Origin: Halorubrum sp. GN11_10-6_MGM
Lineage (GTDB): Archaea; Halobacteriota; Halobacteria; Halobacteriales; Haloferacaceae
Direction: 5' to 3'
Length of the DNA stretch: 37,857 nucleotides
NCBI RefSeq assembly: GCF_005435165.1
Contig: NZ_SGUC01000030.1
Span: 1-37,857 of the forward strand
Notes under the pieces: model-generated
Seen by the model: the letters and a program-made list of their open reading frames with translations, nothing else
Told to the model about the DNA's origin: nothing
Databases searched by the model: none
Program-made: the position numbers and the translations under genes
Shown: in pieces, positions 16,834-25,358 of the stretch
Position numbering within the stretch: the stretch's first letter is position 1
Layout of the letters: every line of letters starts with the position of its first letter

Positions 16834-17040
16834 ATGGCAAACGGTAAGGTTGATTTCTTCAACGACACTGGCGGCTACGGTTTCATCTCGACTGACGACG
16901 GCGACCTCGACGACGACGAAGACGTGTTCTTCCACATGGAAGACGTCGGCGGCCCGGACCTCGAGGAGGGTCAGGAAGTGGAGTTCGACATCGAATCGTC
17001 CCCCAAGGGACCGCGCGCGACGAACCTCGTCCGCAACTAA
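16834..17040 (+). CDS. cspA: cold-shock domain protein
   Basis: A 68-residue single cold-shock-domain protein. The OB-fold nucleic-acid motifs are present: NGKVDFFNDTGGYGFIS (RNP1-like) and DVFFHMEDV (RNP2-like). It binds single-stranded RNA or DNA as an RNA chaperone. It is acidic in the DDGDLDDDED loop, as common in halophiles. The ATG at 16834 (MANGKVDFF) is preferred to the GTG/ATG-like codons upstream. AAGGGTTATCC (about 16796-16806) is a possible TATA region about 30 bp upstream. Confidence 0.96.
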   Translation: MANGKVDFFNDTGGYGFISTDDGDLDDDEDVFFHMEDVGGPDLEEGQEVEFDIESSPKGPRATNLVRN

Positions 17041-17204
17041 CCCCCACGTAGCGGACGGCGCGTCCGCACGCACTACCGGATTTCGGCCGTCGCTCGACGC
17101 GATCGACGCCTATCTCCGTTTCTCTCACACTTATCACCGCTCGACGAGCGATAGCGTTTCCCTCGGTGAGCGACGCTTCGTTTGACAAGCGGCGCGCATC
17201 GACC

Positions 17205-17350
17205 CGTCGTCGCCGCGATCGACCGTGTGAACTACCCCACCCTACTCGCTCACGGCTGACGCCGTTCGCTCCTTGAGGGTGTCGTCAGAACTCGGAGAGT
17301 TCTGACTGCTAACCAGAAGTCTGCGACTTCTGGTGATGGGGCTTCCTGTT
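17205..17350 (-). ncRNA. candidate omega/re-RNA of tnpB copy 2
   Basis: By analogy with copy 1, the guide RNA should cover the 3' part of this tnpB, the right end, and a guide of roughly 17223-17205 on the minus strand. Two strong hairpins (17313-17333 and 17285-17305) and a third weaker one (ACGGC-GTCA-GCCGT near 17252-17265) would be in this transcript. Boundaries are inferred. Confidence 0.4.
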
Positions 17351-18528
17351 TCCACGACGCGCTTTGCAGATACAGGTGTATCCGCAGGGAGCGCAGTCTC
17401 CACAGGCGGTGATTCGGAGTGTCCCACTCCTACTTCGTCAAGACCGCGAGAAAGGATATTCCACGCCGCATTCGCGTCTCTGTCTGCCTTGAATCCACAC
17501 GACGGACACGAATGCTCACGCACCCACAACGGTTTGTCCGTCTCCGTTCCGCACGACGTACACTCTTTGGTCGTGCCTCGGGGGTCTACGGCAATGAAGT
17601 GCGTGCCTTCGCGTTCGCACTTGTATTCGAGCATTCGCAGGAACGTTCCCCACGAGGCCCCGCCTCGATTCCGAGAGTTGCCGGGGAGTTCAACCAATCC
17701 CTTCGCATTTAAATCCTCAACGGCCACAAGGTCGTACTCACGGGCATAGTAGTTCGATAATTTGTGGAGGAAGTCTCGGCGCTTCCGTTTCAGGTCGGCG
17801 TAACGTTGGGCAACCGTCTTACGTTGTTCTTCCCAGTTGTTTGAGCCGTGTTCCTTCCGAGAGAGTTCACGTTGGGCACGTTCCAATCGTTCGCGCTCGT
17901 CGGAGAAATTTGGTGACTCGACAGCGGTTCCGTCCGTATCATGTGCGTACTTCAGGATACCAACGTCAATCCCAACGACTCTCTCTGGATTCTCCGACTT
18001 CTCAGGAATGCTTTCGTCTACGTCGATGCCGAACGTAGCGAACCACTCGCCCGTAGGTTCTTGTTTGACCGTGACCTGTTTGATGGTCGCGTTCTCGGGG
18101 ATGTCTCGGTGAAGGTGAATCGGTATCTCACCGATTTTGCTCAACCACAGGACAGGCCGACCACTCGTATTCTCGAGTTCGAAGCCGGACTGGTTGTAGG
18201 TGAGCGACCGATACTCCCGAGGCGGCTTCCACTTGAGCATCCCTACGGCGCGTCCGTTCTCCTTCTGTGCTTTGAGTGTAGAGAGGTTGTCGTAGACGCG
18301 TTTGACGACCATCTGTAACACTTTCGAGTGAACGTCGTTCAGGTCGTCCCACCACGATTTGAGGTCGGGGAGCGTTCCCTGTACCTTGTAGCGGGCTGGA
18401 ATCTCGTCGGTCTCGTTGAGTTTGTAGAGGACGTGATTGTAGAGTTGCCTACAAGTATCGACGTGATGTAGAAGCGTCTCGGAGAGGGCTTCTGGTGGCT
18501 CGAGTCGATACTTGTAGTTGTAGTGCAT
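17242..18528 (-). CDS. tnpB: TnpB RNA-guided nuclease, copy 2
   Basis: A 428-residue TnpB. The RuvC triad appears intact: Asp188 in GIDVGILKYA, Glu271 in VAVEDLN and Asp351 in DRDANAAWN, with zinc cysteines C323, C326, C341 and C344. It is strongly similar to copy 1 but is not a recent duplicate, since divergence is spread through the protein. Near the C-terminus, after VETGSP, it has about 19 extra residues (ITRSRRLLVSSQNSPSSDD) translated from two 9-bp-arm hairpins missing in copy 1. The ATG at 18528 directly follows the TAG of the small ribbon-helix-helix ORF, so the two are coupled. Confidence 0.94.
   Translation of the reverse strand: MHYNYKYRLEPPEALSETLLHHVDTCRQLYNHVLYKLNETDEIPARYKVQGTLPDLKSWWDDLNDVHSKVLQMVVKRVYDNLSTLKAQKENGRAVGMLKWKPPREYRSLTYNQSGFELENTSGRPVLWLSKIGEIPIHLHRDIPENATIKQVTVKQEPTGEWFATFGIDVDESIPEKSENPERVVGIDVGILKYAHDTDGTAVESPNFSDERERLERAQRELSRKEHGSNNWEEQRKTVAQRYADLKRKRRDFLHKLSNYYAREYDLVAVEDLNAKGLVELPGNSRNRGGASWGTFLRMLEYKCEREGTHFIAVDPRGTTKECTSCGTETDKPLWVREHSCPSCGFKADRDANAAWNILSRGLDEVGVGHSESPPVETALPADTPVSAKRVVETGSPITRSRRLLVSSQNSPSSDDTLKERTASAVSE
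17285..17333. repeat. twin perfect hairpins inside tnpB copy 2
   Basis: Two palindromes, each with 9-bp arms and a 3-nt loop: TCAGAACTC-GGA-GAGTTCTGA (17285-17305) and CCAGAAGTC-TGC-GACTTCTGG (17313-17333). They lie in the 3' coding end of tnpB and in its predicted guide-RNA region, and correspond to an insertion relative to copy 1. Confidence 0.9.
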
Positions 18529-18654
18529 CTATGACTCTCGTTCCTCGATGAGTTCGTCCAGTTTCTCTTGGACGAACGAGGAGAGGTTCAGGTGGTTGTC
18601 CTGAATCCACTCCTCTTGCTCGTCGCGGATGGAGATGTTTTTGCGAGTCGTCAC
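18529..18654 (-). CDS. 41-aa ribbon-helix-helix (CopG-like) protein
   Basis: A short ORF starting with GTG at 18654 and ending with TAG (18531-18529) that touches the tnpB ATG. It reads VTTRKNISIRDEQEEWIQDN followed by HLNLSSFVQEKLDELIEERE and a final Ser. The basic beta strand (TRKNISI), a first helix (RDEQEEWIQDN) and a second helix after NLSSFV match the ribbon-helix-helix fold of small DNA-binding repressors and antitoxins. Two strong features support it: its exact coupling to tnpB and an AT-rich promoter-like stretch (TATTTGTGTATTTTGTG, 18681-18665 minus) just upstream. A role in repressing the element is inferred. Confidence 0.8.
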   Translation of the reverse strand: MTTRKNISIRDEQEEWIQDNHLNLSSFVQEKLDELIEERES

Positions 18655-18770
18655 AACACACTATACACAAAATACACAAATAAGAGTTGCGATTACGTGG
18701 GCCTGTGGGTCGGTTGTCGCGGAGTGTTTGGAAGACTATGACGGCGCTGTATCCCCTCCCTACTGCGCCC

Positions 18771-18817
18771 TCAGAACGCGAAGCGTTCTGATGTGCGAAC
18801 GAGAGCTTGCTCTCGTT
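18771..18817. repeat. twin perfect hairpins in left end of copy 2
   Basis: TCAGAACGC-GAA-GCGTTCTGA (18771-18791) and AACGAGAGC-TT-GCTCTCGTT (18798-18817) each have 9-bp perfect arms. They occupy the loop of the conserved left-end stem. The first resembles the right-end hairpin at 17285-17305 (both begin TCAGAAC and end TTCTGA). Copy 1 has neither. Confidence 0.9.
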
Positions 18818-18841
18818 AACGCTACTCGGTCGCTTCGCACC

Positions 18842-18872
<31 letters not shown>

Positions 18873-18877
18873 GCCTG

Positions 18878-18890
18878 AATACATAAATAC
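18878..18890 (+). promoter_or_regulatory. radB TATA box
   Basis: AT-rich ATACATAAATACG lies 25-34 bp upstream of the radB GTG start, the position expected for a leaderless haloarchaeal mRNA. The tnpB element ends about ten bases further upstream, so the core promoter survived the insertion but everything beyond it is element sequence. Confidence 0.7.
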
Positions 18891-18912
18891 GAGCGCGGGC
18901 AAGTCCTCACCA

Positions 18913-19620
18913 GTGAGCGATCCGATCCCGACCGGCTGTCGCCCGGTCGACGAGCTGTTGGGCGGCGGCTTCGAGCGCGGCGTCGTCACGCAGGTGTACG
19001 GGCCGCCGGCCGCGGGGAAGACGAACCTCGCGCTCGCCGCGGCGGTCGAAGTCGCCGCCGGCGGCGACCGCGCCCTCTACATCGACACCGAGGGGCTCTC
19101 GATCGACCGCTTCGAGCAGTTGGCGGAGGGACGCCTCGACCGGGACGACGCGGACGAGGCGGTCGAGGAACTCGCCTCGCGGCTCGTCATCTCGGAGGCG
19201 TACGACTTCGACGACCAGCGCGAGGCGGTCCGCGACGCCGAGGAGCTCGCCGAGGAGGTCGAGCTGATCGTGTTGGACTCCGCGACGGGATTCTACCGAC
19301 TGGAGCGCGCCGGCGACACCGAGGGCGGCGAGTCGCTCCGCAAGGTCGCGAAACAGGTGACGCACCTCCTCTCTTTAGCCCGGCGCCACGACGTCGCCGT
19401 CGTCATCACGAATCAGGTGTTCACCGACCCCGACGGCGACCGCGACCGCGCGCTCGGCGGCAACACCCTCAACCACTGGACCGGCGCGATCGTCCGCGTC
19501 GACCGGTTCCGCGGCGGGAACCGACGAGTGACCCTCGAAAAGCACCGGTCGAAGCCCGCGGGCGACACGGCCACGTTCCGGATCGTCGCCGACGGGCTCG
19601 CGGAGGGAGCGGACGGGTAA
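18913..19620 (+). CDS. radB: DNA repair and recombination protein RadB
   Basis: A 235-residue RecA-family ATPase of the euryarchaeal RadB type, a RadA paralogue that assists homologous recombination. The Walker A motif is GPPAAGKTN near residue 31, preceded by the family GCRPVDELLGGGFERG start. Walker B is ELIVLDSATGFY and ITNQVFTD follows. The N-terminal HhH domain of RadA is absent, as usual. The GTG at 18913 (VSDPIPTGC) is preferred over an in-frame ATG at 18847, because that ATG is inside the mobile element and would add 22 unrelated residues. Confidence 0.95.
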   Translation: MSDPIPTGCRPVDELLGGGFERGVVTQVYGPPAAGKTNLALAAAVEVAAGGDRALYIDTEGLSIDRFEQLAEGRLDRDDADEAVEELASRLVISEAYDFDDQREAVRDAEELAEEVELIVLDSATGFYRLERAGDTEGGESLRKVAKQVTHLLSLARRHDVAVVITNQVFTDPDGDRDRALGGNTLNHWTGAIVRVDRFRGGNRRVTLEKHRSKPAGDTATFRIVADGLAEGADG

Positions 19621-19690
19621 CCGCCCGGCCGACGGCAGGAGTCACGAGAAAGAAGTTCGGTCGTCGGTCCGCCGCTCGGCACCTACCGGC

Positions 19691-20830
19691 TCACAGCTCG
19701 CCGAGCTTGCGGAGGAGCTGGCCGCGGTACTCCTCGTCGGCGTTGACGCCCTTGATCTCGAGGACGTTGCGCTCTAGCTTGTCGAGCGCGACGTGGAACG
19801 CGTGTTCGGCGCCGTACCCTTCGCCGGAGCCGCCGACCTGCCCCTCGTTGGTGCGGAGGCGGATCTGACACTGGATCAGGGGCGTGCCGCGGAGTTTCTC
19901 CTTGTGCGCGTGGAGCCGGACGTGCGCGTGGATGACGTGCATGTCCGCGTACTTGTCCGCGACCTGTTCGATGGACTCGACGATGTGCTCGCGGCTGGTA
20001 CCCTCCAGCAGGTCGACGTTGGTGATCTGGACGTCCATCGAGTCCTCCTCGGTGAACGTGAGCGCGCGCAACACGTCGGTCTTCGTCACCATCCCGGCGA
20101 CGGTGTCGGCGCCCTCTGGCGTGACGACCAGCCCGGAGACGTCGTTGTCGAACATGCGCTCGACGACCTCCTGTGCGGTTTCGTCGTTCGTCGCCGTGAC
20201 GACCGGGCTGGACATGATGTCGTAGACGGGGATGTCCAGCATGCGGTCGATGTCGCCGGCGCGGTCGCCGCTGCCCTGCCGCTCCTGGTCGCGGACGACG
20301 AACTCCACGATGTCGTTGGTGGTGACGACGCCGACGAGGTCGCCGTCGTCCCCGAGGACGGGGAGCCGAGAGACGCCGTTCTCGCGGAGGCGGTTGATCG
20401 CGCGGCCGACGCTCTCCGTCTCGCCGATACCGATCACGTCCTCGGTGGCGATCTGGCCGACGGTGATCGCGTCGAGGCTGTCGATGACGGCCTCGAGGAT
20501 CTGGTCGACCGTGACGATGCCGTAGAGCTTCTCGCCCTCGTAGACGGGCGCGATCTTCACGTCGCCCTCGACGAGGAGCCGGGCGGTCTCGCGGACGTCC
20601 TCGTGGCGGTCGACGGAGGGCGCGGGCTTCATCACCGCGGACACCTTCGTGTCGTCCTCCATGCGCGAGCGCATGAGCTGTTTCTCCCCGACGACGCCCG
20701 CGTACTCGCCGTCCTCGACGACGACGATCCCCTTCGGGTTCTCTCGCTCGAAGATAGAACGGACCTTGGCGAGACGCTCGTCGACGTCGACCTCGACGTA
20801 TTCCGGCACTGCGATATCAGAGATGTTCAT
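19691..20830 (-). CDS. four-CBS protein with ribosome-hibernation-like C-terminus
   Basis: A 379-residue protein with two Bateman modules: four CBS repeats over about residues 1-270 (VRSIFERENPKGIVVVEDG; DVKIAPVYEGEKLYGIVTV; GVSRLPVLGDDGDLVGVVT; DVSGLVVTPEGADTVAGMV). CBS pairs sense adenosine nucleotides in many families. From residue 275 a separate domain begins (MDVQITNVDLLEGTSREHIV) with alternating strands and helices resembling the S30AE/HPF fold of ribosome hibernation factors, ending in a helix with EHAFHVALDKLERNV. An energy-sensing, ribosome-associated role is inferred. Archaeal CBS-domain ribosome-dimerising proteins have been reported, but I cannot verify orthology. It converges on radB. 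Confidence 0.8.
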   Translation of the reverse strand: MNISDIAVPEYVEVDVDERLAKVRSIFERENPKGIVVVEDGEYAGVVGEKQLMRSRMEDDTKVSAVMKPAPSVDRHEDVRETARLLVEGDVKIAPVYEGEKLYGIVTVDQILEAVIDSLDAITVGQIATEDVIGIGETESVGRAINRLRENGVSRLPVLGDDGDLVGVVTTNDIVEFVVRDQERQGSGDRAGDIDRMLDIPVYDIMSSPVVTATNDETAQEVVERMFDNDVSGLVVTPEGADTVAGMVTKTDVLRALTFTEEDSMDVQITNVDLLEGTSREHIVESIEQVADKYADMHVIHAHVRLHAHKEKLRGTPLIQCQIRLRTNEGQVGGSGEGYGAEHAFHVALDKLERNVLEIKGVNADEEYRGQLLRKLGEL

Positions 20831-20956
20831 GGTCCGTTCTGAAGGTTCGACGGGCCGGGTATTGAAAGTGCGGGAGTCGTCGCGCGCGGCGATGACCGTC
20901 GTCTGACGGTCGAAACCCGCCTGAAGGTATTTGAGCGTCGAGGCCGGAGTTCCGTC

Positions 20957-21097
20957 GTGAAGCTCTCGACCGCGCTGATCGCCGTCGGGATCGCGCTGAT
21001 CGTGATCCCGCTACCGGTCCCGATCCCCTTCGTCGGCGTGATCGCCGGCACCCTCGCGCTGCTCGTCGGACTGTTCTTCCGTCTGTTCGGCGTCTGA
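20957..21097 (+). CDS. 46-aa small membrane protein
   Basis: A short ORF with a GTG start at 20957 and TGA at 21095-21097. Almost all of it is hydrophobic: VKLSTALIAVGIALIVIPLP, a PVPIPF turn, then a second helix ending in LLVGLFFRLFGV. This predicts a two-helix hairpin with a proline-rich loop. AGGTATTTGAG (20931-20941) is a possible TATA 20-25 bp upstream. I recognise no family. Codon use looks haloarchaeal and the gap otherwise has no gene. It precedes the HAD gene on the same strand. Confidence 0.7.
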   Translation: MKLSTALIAVGIALIVIPLPVPIPFVGVIAGTLALLVGLFFRLFGV

Positions 21098-21125
21098 GGG
21101 TCGATCCCCGATGCTCGCGACCGAG

Positions 21126-21171
21126 CGTTCGGCGTCCGAGACACCGACCGCTCGGCGTCCGAGACAGCGAC
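21126..21171. repeat. 23-bp tandem duplication
   Basis: Units 21126-21148 and 21149-21171 (CGYTCGGCGTCCGAGACA core) differ at two positions, with a decayed third beginning at 21172. They lie between the 46-aa membrane protein gene and the HAD hydrolase gene. Confidence 0.7.
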
Positions 21172-21219
21172 CTCTCGACGTGTGAAAGCTTTTTGCCCGT
21201 TACCCACGCACGGCGATGC

Positions 21220-21897
21220 GTGTACGACGCCGTCGTCTTCGACAACGACGGGGTGTTGGTCGGGCGGACGTCGTTCGACACGCTCCGCGAGGCCGCGTGG
21301 GACGCGTTCGTGAGCCTCGGCGTCGAGGACCCGGACCTCGCCCACGTCGACGACGTGGCCGTCGGCGTCGACCCCGCGACGCTGACCGACATCTGCGAGC
21401 GCTACGGCGTCGACCCCGCGGAGTTCTGGCGGGTGAGAGACGAGGTCGCGAGCGCGGCGCAGATCTACGCCGCCCGGAAGGGACAGAAGACGCCCTACGA
21501 CGACGTCGACGCGCTCCGCGCGCTGGACGCCTCGCTCGGTATCGTCTCGTCGAACCAGCAGGCGACCGTCGACGCCCTCCTCGACCACTTCGGGCTCGCG
21601 GGCCACTTCGAGGTCGCGTACGGTCGGGAGCCGTCGGTCGCCAGCCTCTCGCGCAAGAAGCCCTCGCCGTACTACATCGAGCGCGCCCTCGAAGACCTCG
21701 GCGCCGAGACGGCGCTGTTCGTCGGGGACAACGAGTCGGACGTCCGCGCGGCCGACAACGCCGGCATCGACTCCGCGTTCATCCGGCGCCCGCACCGGCG
21801 GTCGACGGAACTCGCCTGCCACCCGACCTACGAGATCGACGACCTCCACGACCTCGTGAGCATCTGCGGGCGAGCGCCGGGCGGCGACTCGGGCTGA
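21220..21897 (+). CDS. HAD-superfamily hydrolase (phosphatase-like)
   Basis: A 225-residue HAD hydrolase. Motif I is VVFDNDGVLV with the Asp-x-Asp nucleophile pair, motif II is LGIVSSNQQAT, the motif III Lys lies in LSRKKPSPYYIERAL, and motif IV is ALFVGDNESDVRAA. A helical cap lies between motifs I and II. This is the phosphoglycolate-phosphatase-like class (subfamily I); the substrate is unknown. The GTG at 21220 places motif I seven residues from the N-terminus, as usual; the longer TTG frame from 21193 adds nine residues with little support. Confidence 0.85.
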   Translation: MYDAVVFDNDGVLVGRTSFDTLREAAWDAFVSLGVEDPDLAHVDDVAVGVDPATLTDICERYGVDPAEFWRVRDEVASAAQIYAARKGQKTPYDDVDALRALDASLGIVSSNQQATVDALLDHFGLAGHFEVAYGREPSVASLSRKKPSPYYIERALEDLGAETALFVGDNESDVRAADNAGIDSAFIRRPHRRSTELACHPTYEIDDLHDLVSICGRAPGGDSG

Positions 21898-21934
21898 CCG
21901 CAATCCTGAACTGTGCCCTCGACGAGTCGGATCC

Positions 21935-22663
21935 GTGTCCACGCCCTCCGCCCGCGTCGAGTCCCGCCGTCGTGTCGATCGGGACGCGCTCGACGCCGTG
22001 ATCGCGGGGTATCACCGCGCCGAACGCGCCGCCAGCTGGGGTCTCGCGCTGCTCGTCATCTGCGCGTTCCTCGGGGCCGTCGCCGCGCTCTCACTCTGGC
22101 CCGGCGTTGCGGTCGCTCTCGTCCTCGCCGTCGCGCTCCGCGTGCCGGTGTTCCGGCGCACCGGCTCGGTACGGCTCCGGACCACCGCGTCACCGGACGC
22201 GGTCGCCGAGGAGTTCGCGTCGGTGACGCCGCCGATCCTCGCGTTCCAGTGGGGCGTCGCCGACGGGGTCCGCGAACCCCCTGACGCGACGGCGGCGTAC
22301 GCGTTCTCCTACCTCCTCGGCCTCCGTACCGCCGCGATCGACCTCGACGTCGACCTCAACCGGGTCGAAGGCGAGGGGACCGGCAGCGCGGCGACCGGCG
22401 ACGGGGACGACGTCGACCGCGAGAGCCCGGTCGCGACGATCGAGATCGAGGGGACCGCCCGCGGAAAGCCGTGGGGGTCGTACGCGGTCGCGGTGCGCGA
22501 GGCGCCGGACGGCGGGAGCGTCGTCGACGTCGAACTGCGGCCGACGCGGCGCTTTGACCTCCGTATGCTTCCGCAGGGATGGGTCGCCGACCGGTACTAC
22601 GCCGACGCGCTGGCCGCGCAGGGGTACGAGGTCGTCGAGCGGTCGGTGTCGCTGACGCGGTGA
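21935..22663 (+). CDS. haloarchaeal two-helix membrane protein, unknown function
   Basis: A 242-residue protein that I do not recognise. A basic N-terminus precedes two adjacent hydrophobic helices (about residues 34-52 and 55-69: WGLALLVICAFLGAVAAL and GVAVALVLAVALRVP). After these comes a soluble domain of about 170 residues rich in beta-strand pattern, with a conserved-looking GWVADRYYADALAAQGY near the end. It starts with GTG at 21935, 37 bp after the HAD gene, so the two may be cotranscribed. Confidence 0.65.
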   Translation: MSTPSARVESRRRVDRDALDAVIAGYHRAERAASWGLALLVICAFLGAVAALSLWPGVAVALVLAVALRVPVFRRTGSVRLRTTASPDAVAEEFASVTPPILAFQWGVADGVREPPDATAAYAFSYLLGLRTAAIDLDVDLNRVEGEGTGSAATGDGDDVDRESPVATIEIEGTARGKPWGSYAVAVREAPDGGSVVDVELRPTRRFDLRMLPQGWVADRYYADALAAQGYEVVERSVSLTR

Positions 22664-22702
22664 CCCGCGCGGCGGCGACGCGTTCGCGAGCGCGTCGTCG
22701 GT

Positions 22703-23242
22703 TCACGCGACGAGTTCCGCTTCCGGCGCGTCGACGACGGTCCGGGAGACGCCCTCCGCGTCGTCCGCGCCCCTGACCTCGATTCCGCGCAGTCGGAAGG
22801 CGAACGCCGCGTCGTTCCGCGCCGCGGGCGACCGGGGACGGAGGGCGGTCTCGGCCTCCTCGCCGTCGTCTTCGTGGACCACGACCACGTCGCCGTCGCT
22901 GAACTCGACGTGCCGAACGTCGCGGGCCGGCACGTCGACGCGGGCGTTCTGGAGCGCCGTGACGGCGACGCCGGCGAGCGCCGTCGCCAGCGGGAACGCC
23001 GCGACCCCGATACCCTGCCCGGACCCGAGGGTCCACTCGATCAGCGCCCCGAACAGGGCGATCCCGCTCGCGACGGCGGACCAGCCCACCTCGCGGCCGA
23101 CGGGGGGTACTCGGCCGTTCGCGAGCGTCCGGAGGCTCGTTTCGGCCACGCGAGCGGCCTGCTTCCGGATCCGTATCTCGTCGGGGGCGACCTCGACGCG
23201 CCCCGCGGTCGTCGCGAACGACCACGTCCCGGTCCGGGTCAC
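22703..23242 (-). CDS. haloarchaeal membrane protein, unknown function
   Basis: A 179-residue protein starting with GTG at 23242. Residues 1-25 look like a small beta domain (WSFATTAGRVEVAPDEIRIR). Two closely spaced hydrophobic helices follow (GWSAVASGIALFGALIEW and AAFPLATALAGVAVTALQ), then a soluble tail with FSDGDVVVVHEDDGEEAE. Its layout, two helices plus a beta-rich domain, resembles the neighbouring convergent gene at 21935 without obvious sequence identity. Function unknown. The 227-bp gap to the aldo/keto reductase gene holds nothing I can assign. Confidence 0.6.
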   Translation of the reverse strand: MTRTGTWSFATTAGRVEVAPDEIRIRKQAARVAETSLRTLANGRVPPVGREVGWSAVASGIALFGALIEWTLGSGQGIGVAAFPLATALAGVAVTALQNARVDVPARDVRHVEFSDGDVVVVHEDDGEEAETALRPRSPAARNDAAFAFRLRGIEVRGADDAEGVSRTVVDAPEAELVA

Positions 23243-23469
23243 GCGGCGCGAGGGCCGGCCGACGCTCGCTCGACGGGCGACTCCGACGGTCCGGAGCCGG
23301 GAGGCCGACTCCGAGGAGGGCGGGCTACCATCGACGCGCGGCGCTACGGACGCCTCCCAGGTAAGTGATCGCGTCGCACGTGCGGCGGCGCGGCCGACTG
23401 CCCTCGCCGCGACGACCCCGTCGCCGACGTGACGGGAGGCTTTTCTCCGCGTCGTCCGGACTCCGGGGT

Positions 23470-24282
23470 ATGGACCTCCCGCCCGTCGGTCTCGGCACGA
23501 TGGGAATCGACGACCCGGAAGCGGTCGCGACCGCGCTCGCCGCCGGCTACCGCCACGTCGACACCGCTCGGATCTACGACAACGAGGCGGTCGTCGGCGA
23601 GGGGCTCGCCGCGGCGTTGGCGGAGCGCGACGGCGTCGCGGGCGACCGCGAGGACGCCGCGAGCGACCTCGACCGCGAGGACGTCACCGTCGCGACGAAG
23701 CTCTGGATCGACGACCTCGCCGCCGACGCGGCCGCGCCCGCGGCCCGCGAGAGCGCCGACCGGCTGGGAGTCGACCGGATCGATCTGTTGTACGTCCACC
23801 GGCCGCGCGGCGACTACGATCCCGAGGCGACGCTCCCGGCGTTGGACCGCCTCGTCGACGAGGGGCTCGTGCGGAACGTCGGCGTCTCGAACTTCGAGAT
23901 CGCGGATCTCGACCGCGCGATCGACGTCCTCGGCCGGCCGCCGGCGGCCCATCAGACCGAGCTTCACCCGCTGTTTTACCGCCCGGCGCTGCTCGATCAC
24001 GCCCGCGAACACGGCTACCCGGTCGTCGCCTACTCGCCGCTCGCCGGCGGTCGCGTGCGCGAGGTAGACGCGGTCGTCGACGTCGCCGAGGCGCACGGGA
24101 CGACGCCCGAGACGGTCGCGATCGCGTGGGCGGCCGCCAAGGAGCCGGTGGTGCCGATCCCGAAGGCGTCGACCGCGGCCCACCTCCGGGCGAACCTCGC
24201 GGCGGCCGACCTCGACCTCGACGACGCGGAGGTCGCCGCGATCGACGCGGTCGAGCGCGAGACGGAGCTGTTCCCGGAGTAG
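23470..24282 (+). CDS. aldo/keto reductase
   Basis: A 270-residue NAD(P)H-dependent reductase with the AKR TIM barrel. The catalytic tetrad is present: Asp31 and Tyr36 in HVDTARIYDNE, Lys77 in VATKLW and His110 in LYVHRP. Cofactor-side motifs GVSNFEIADL, YSPLAGG and VPIPKASTAAHLRANL follow. It resembles 2,5-diketo-gluconate reductase-like AKRs; the carbonyl substrate is unknown. The ATG at 23470 (MDLPPVGLGTMG) is preferred over an upstream ATG because the barrel begins there. An acidic insert (about residues 52-70, DREDAASDLDRED) is a halophilic loop. Confidence 0.9.
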   Translation: MDLPPVGLGTMGIDDPEAVATALAAGYRHVDTARIYDNEAVVGEGLAAALAERDGVAGDREDAASDLDREDVTVATKLWIDDLAADAAAPAARESADRLGVDRIDLLYVHRPRGDYDPEATLPALDRLVDEGLVRNVGVSNFEIADLDRAIDVLGRPPAAHQTELHPLFYRPALLDHAREHGYPVVAYSPLAGGRVREVDAVVDVAEAHGTTPETVAIAWAAAKEPVVPIPKASTAAHLRANLAAADLDLDDAEVAAIDAVERETELFPE

Positions 24283-24375
24283 TTGATCCACAGAAACGGA
24301 TCGAATTAGTTTCAGATACGGCTCGATACACACGATCCCGGTTCACTTTTACCTCGGGGGCGACGACGGCCGCAC

Positions 24376-25269
<894 letters not shown>

Positions 25270-25358
25270 GCGGGCGCTGCGGGGTCGGTGAATCCGGCGC
25301 TGTCGGTTGTAATCAGGAACTGCGGTTCGTTTTATAAACAGAGTCGGTGCGGCCGCGC

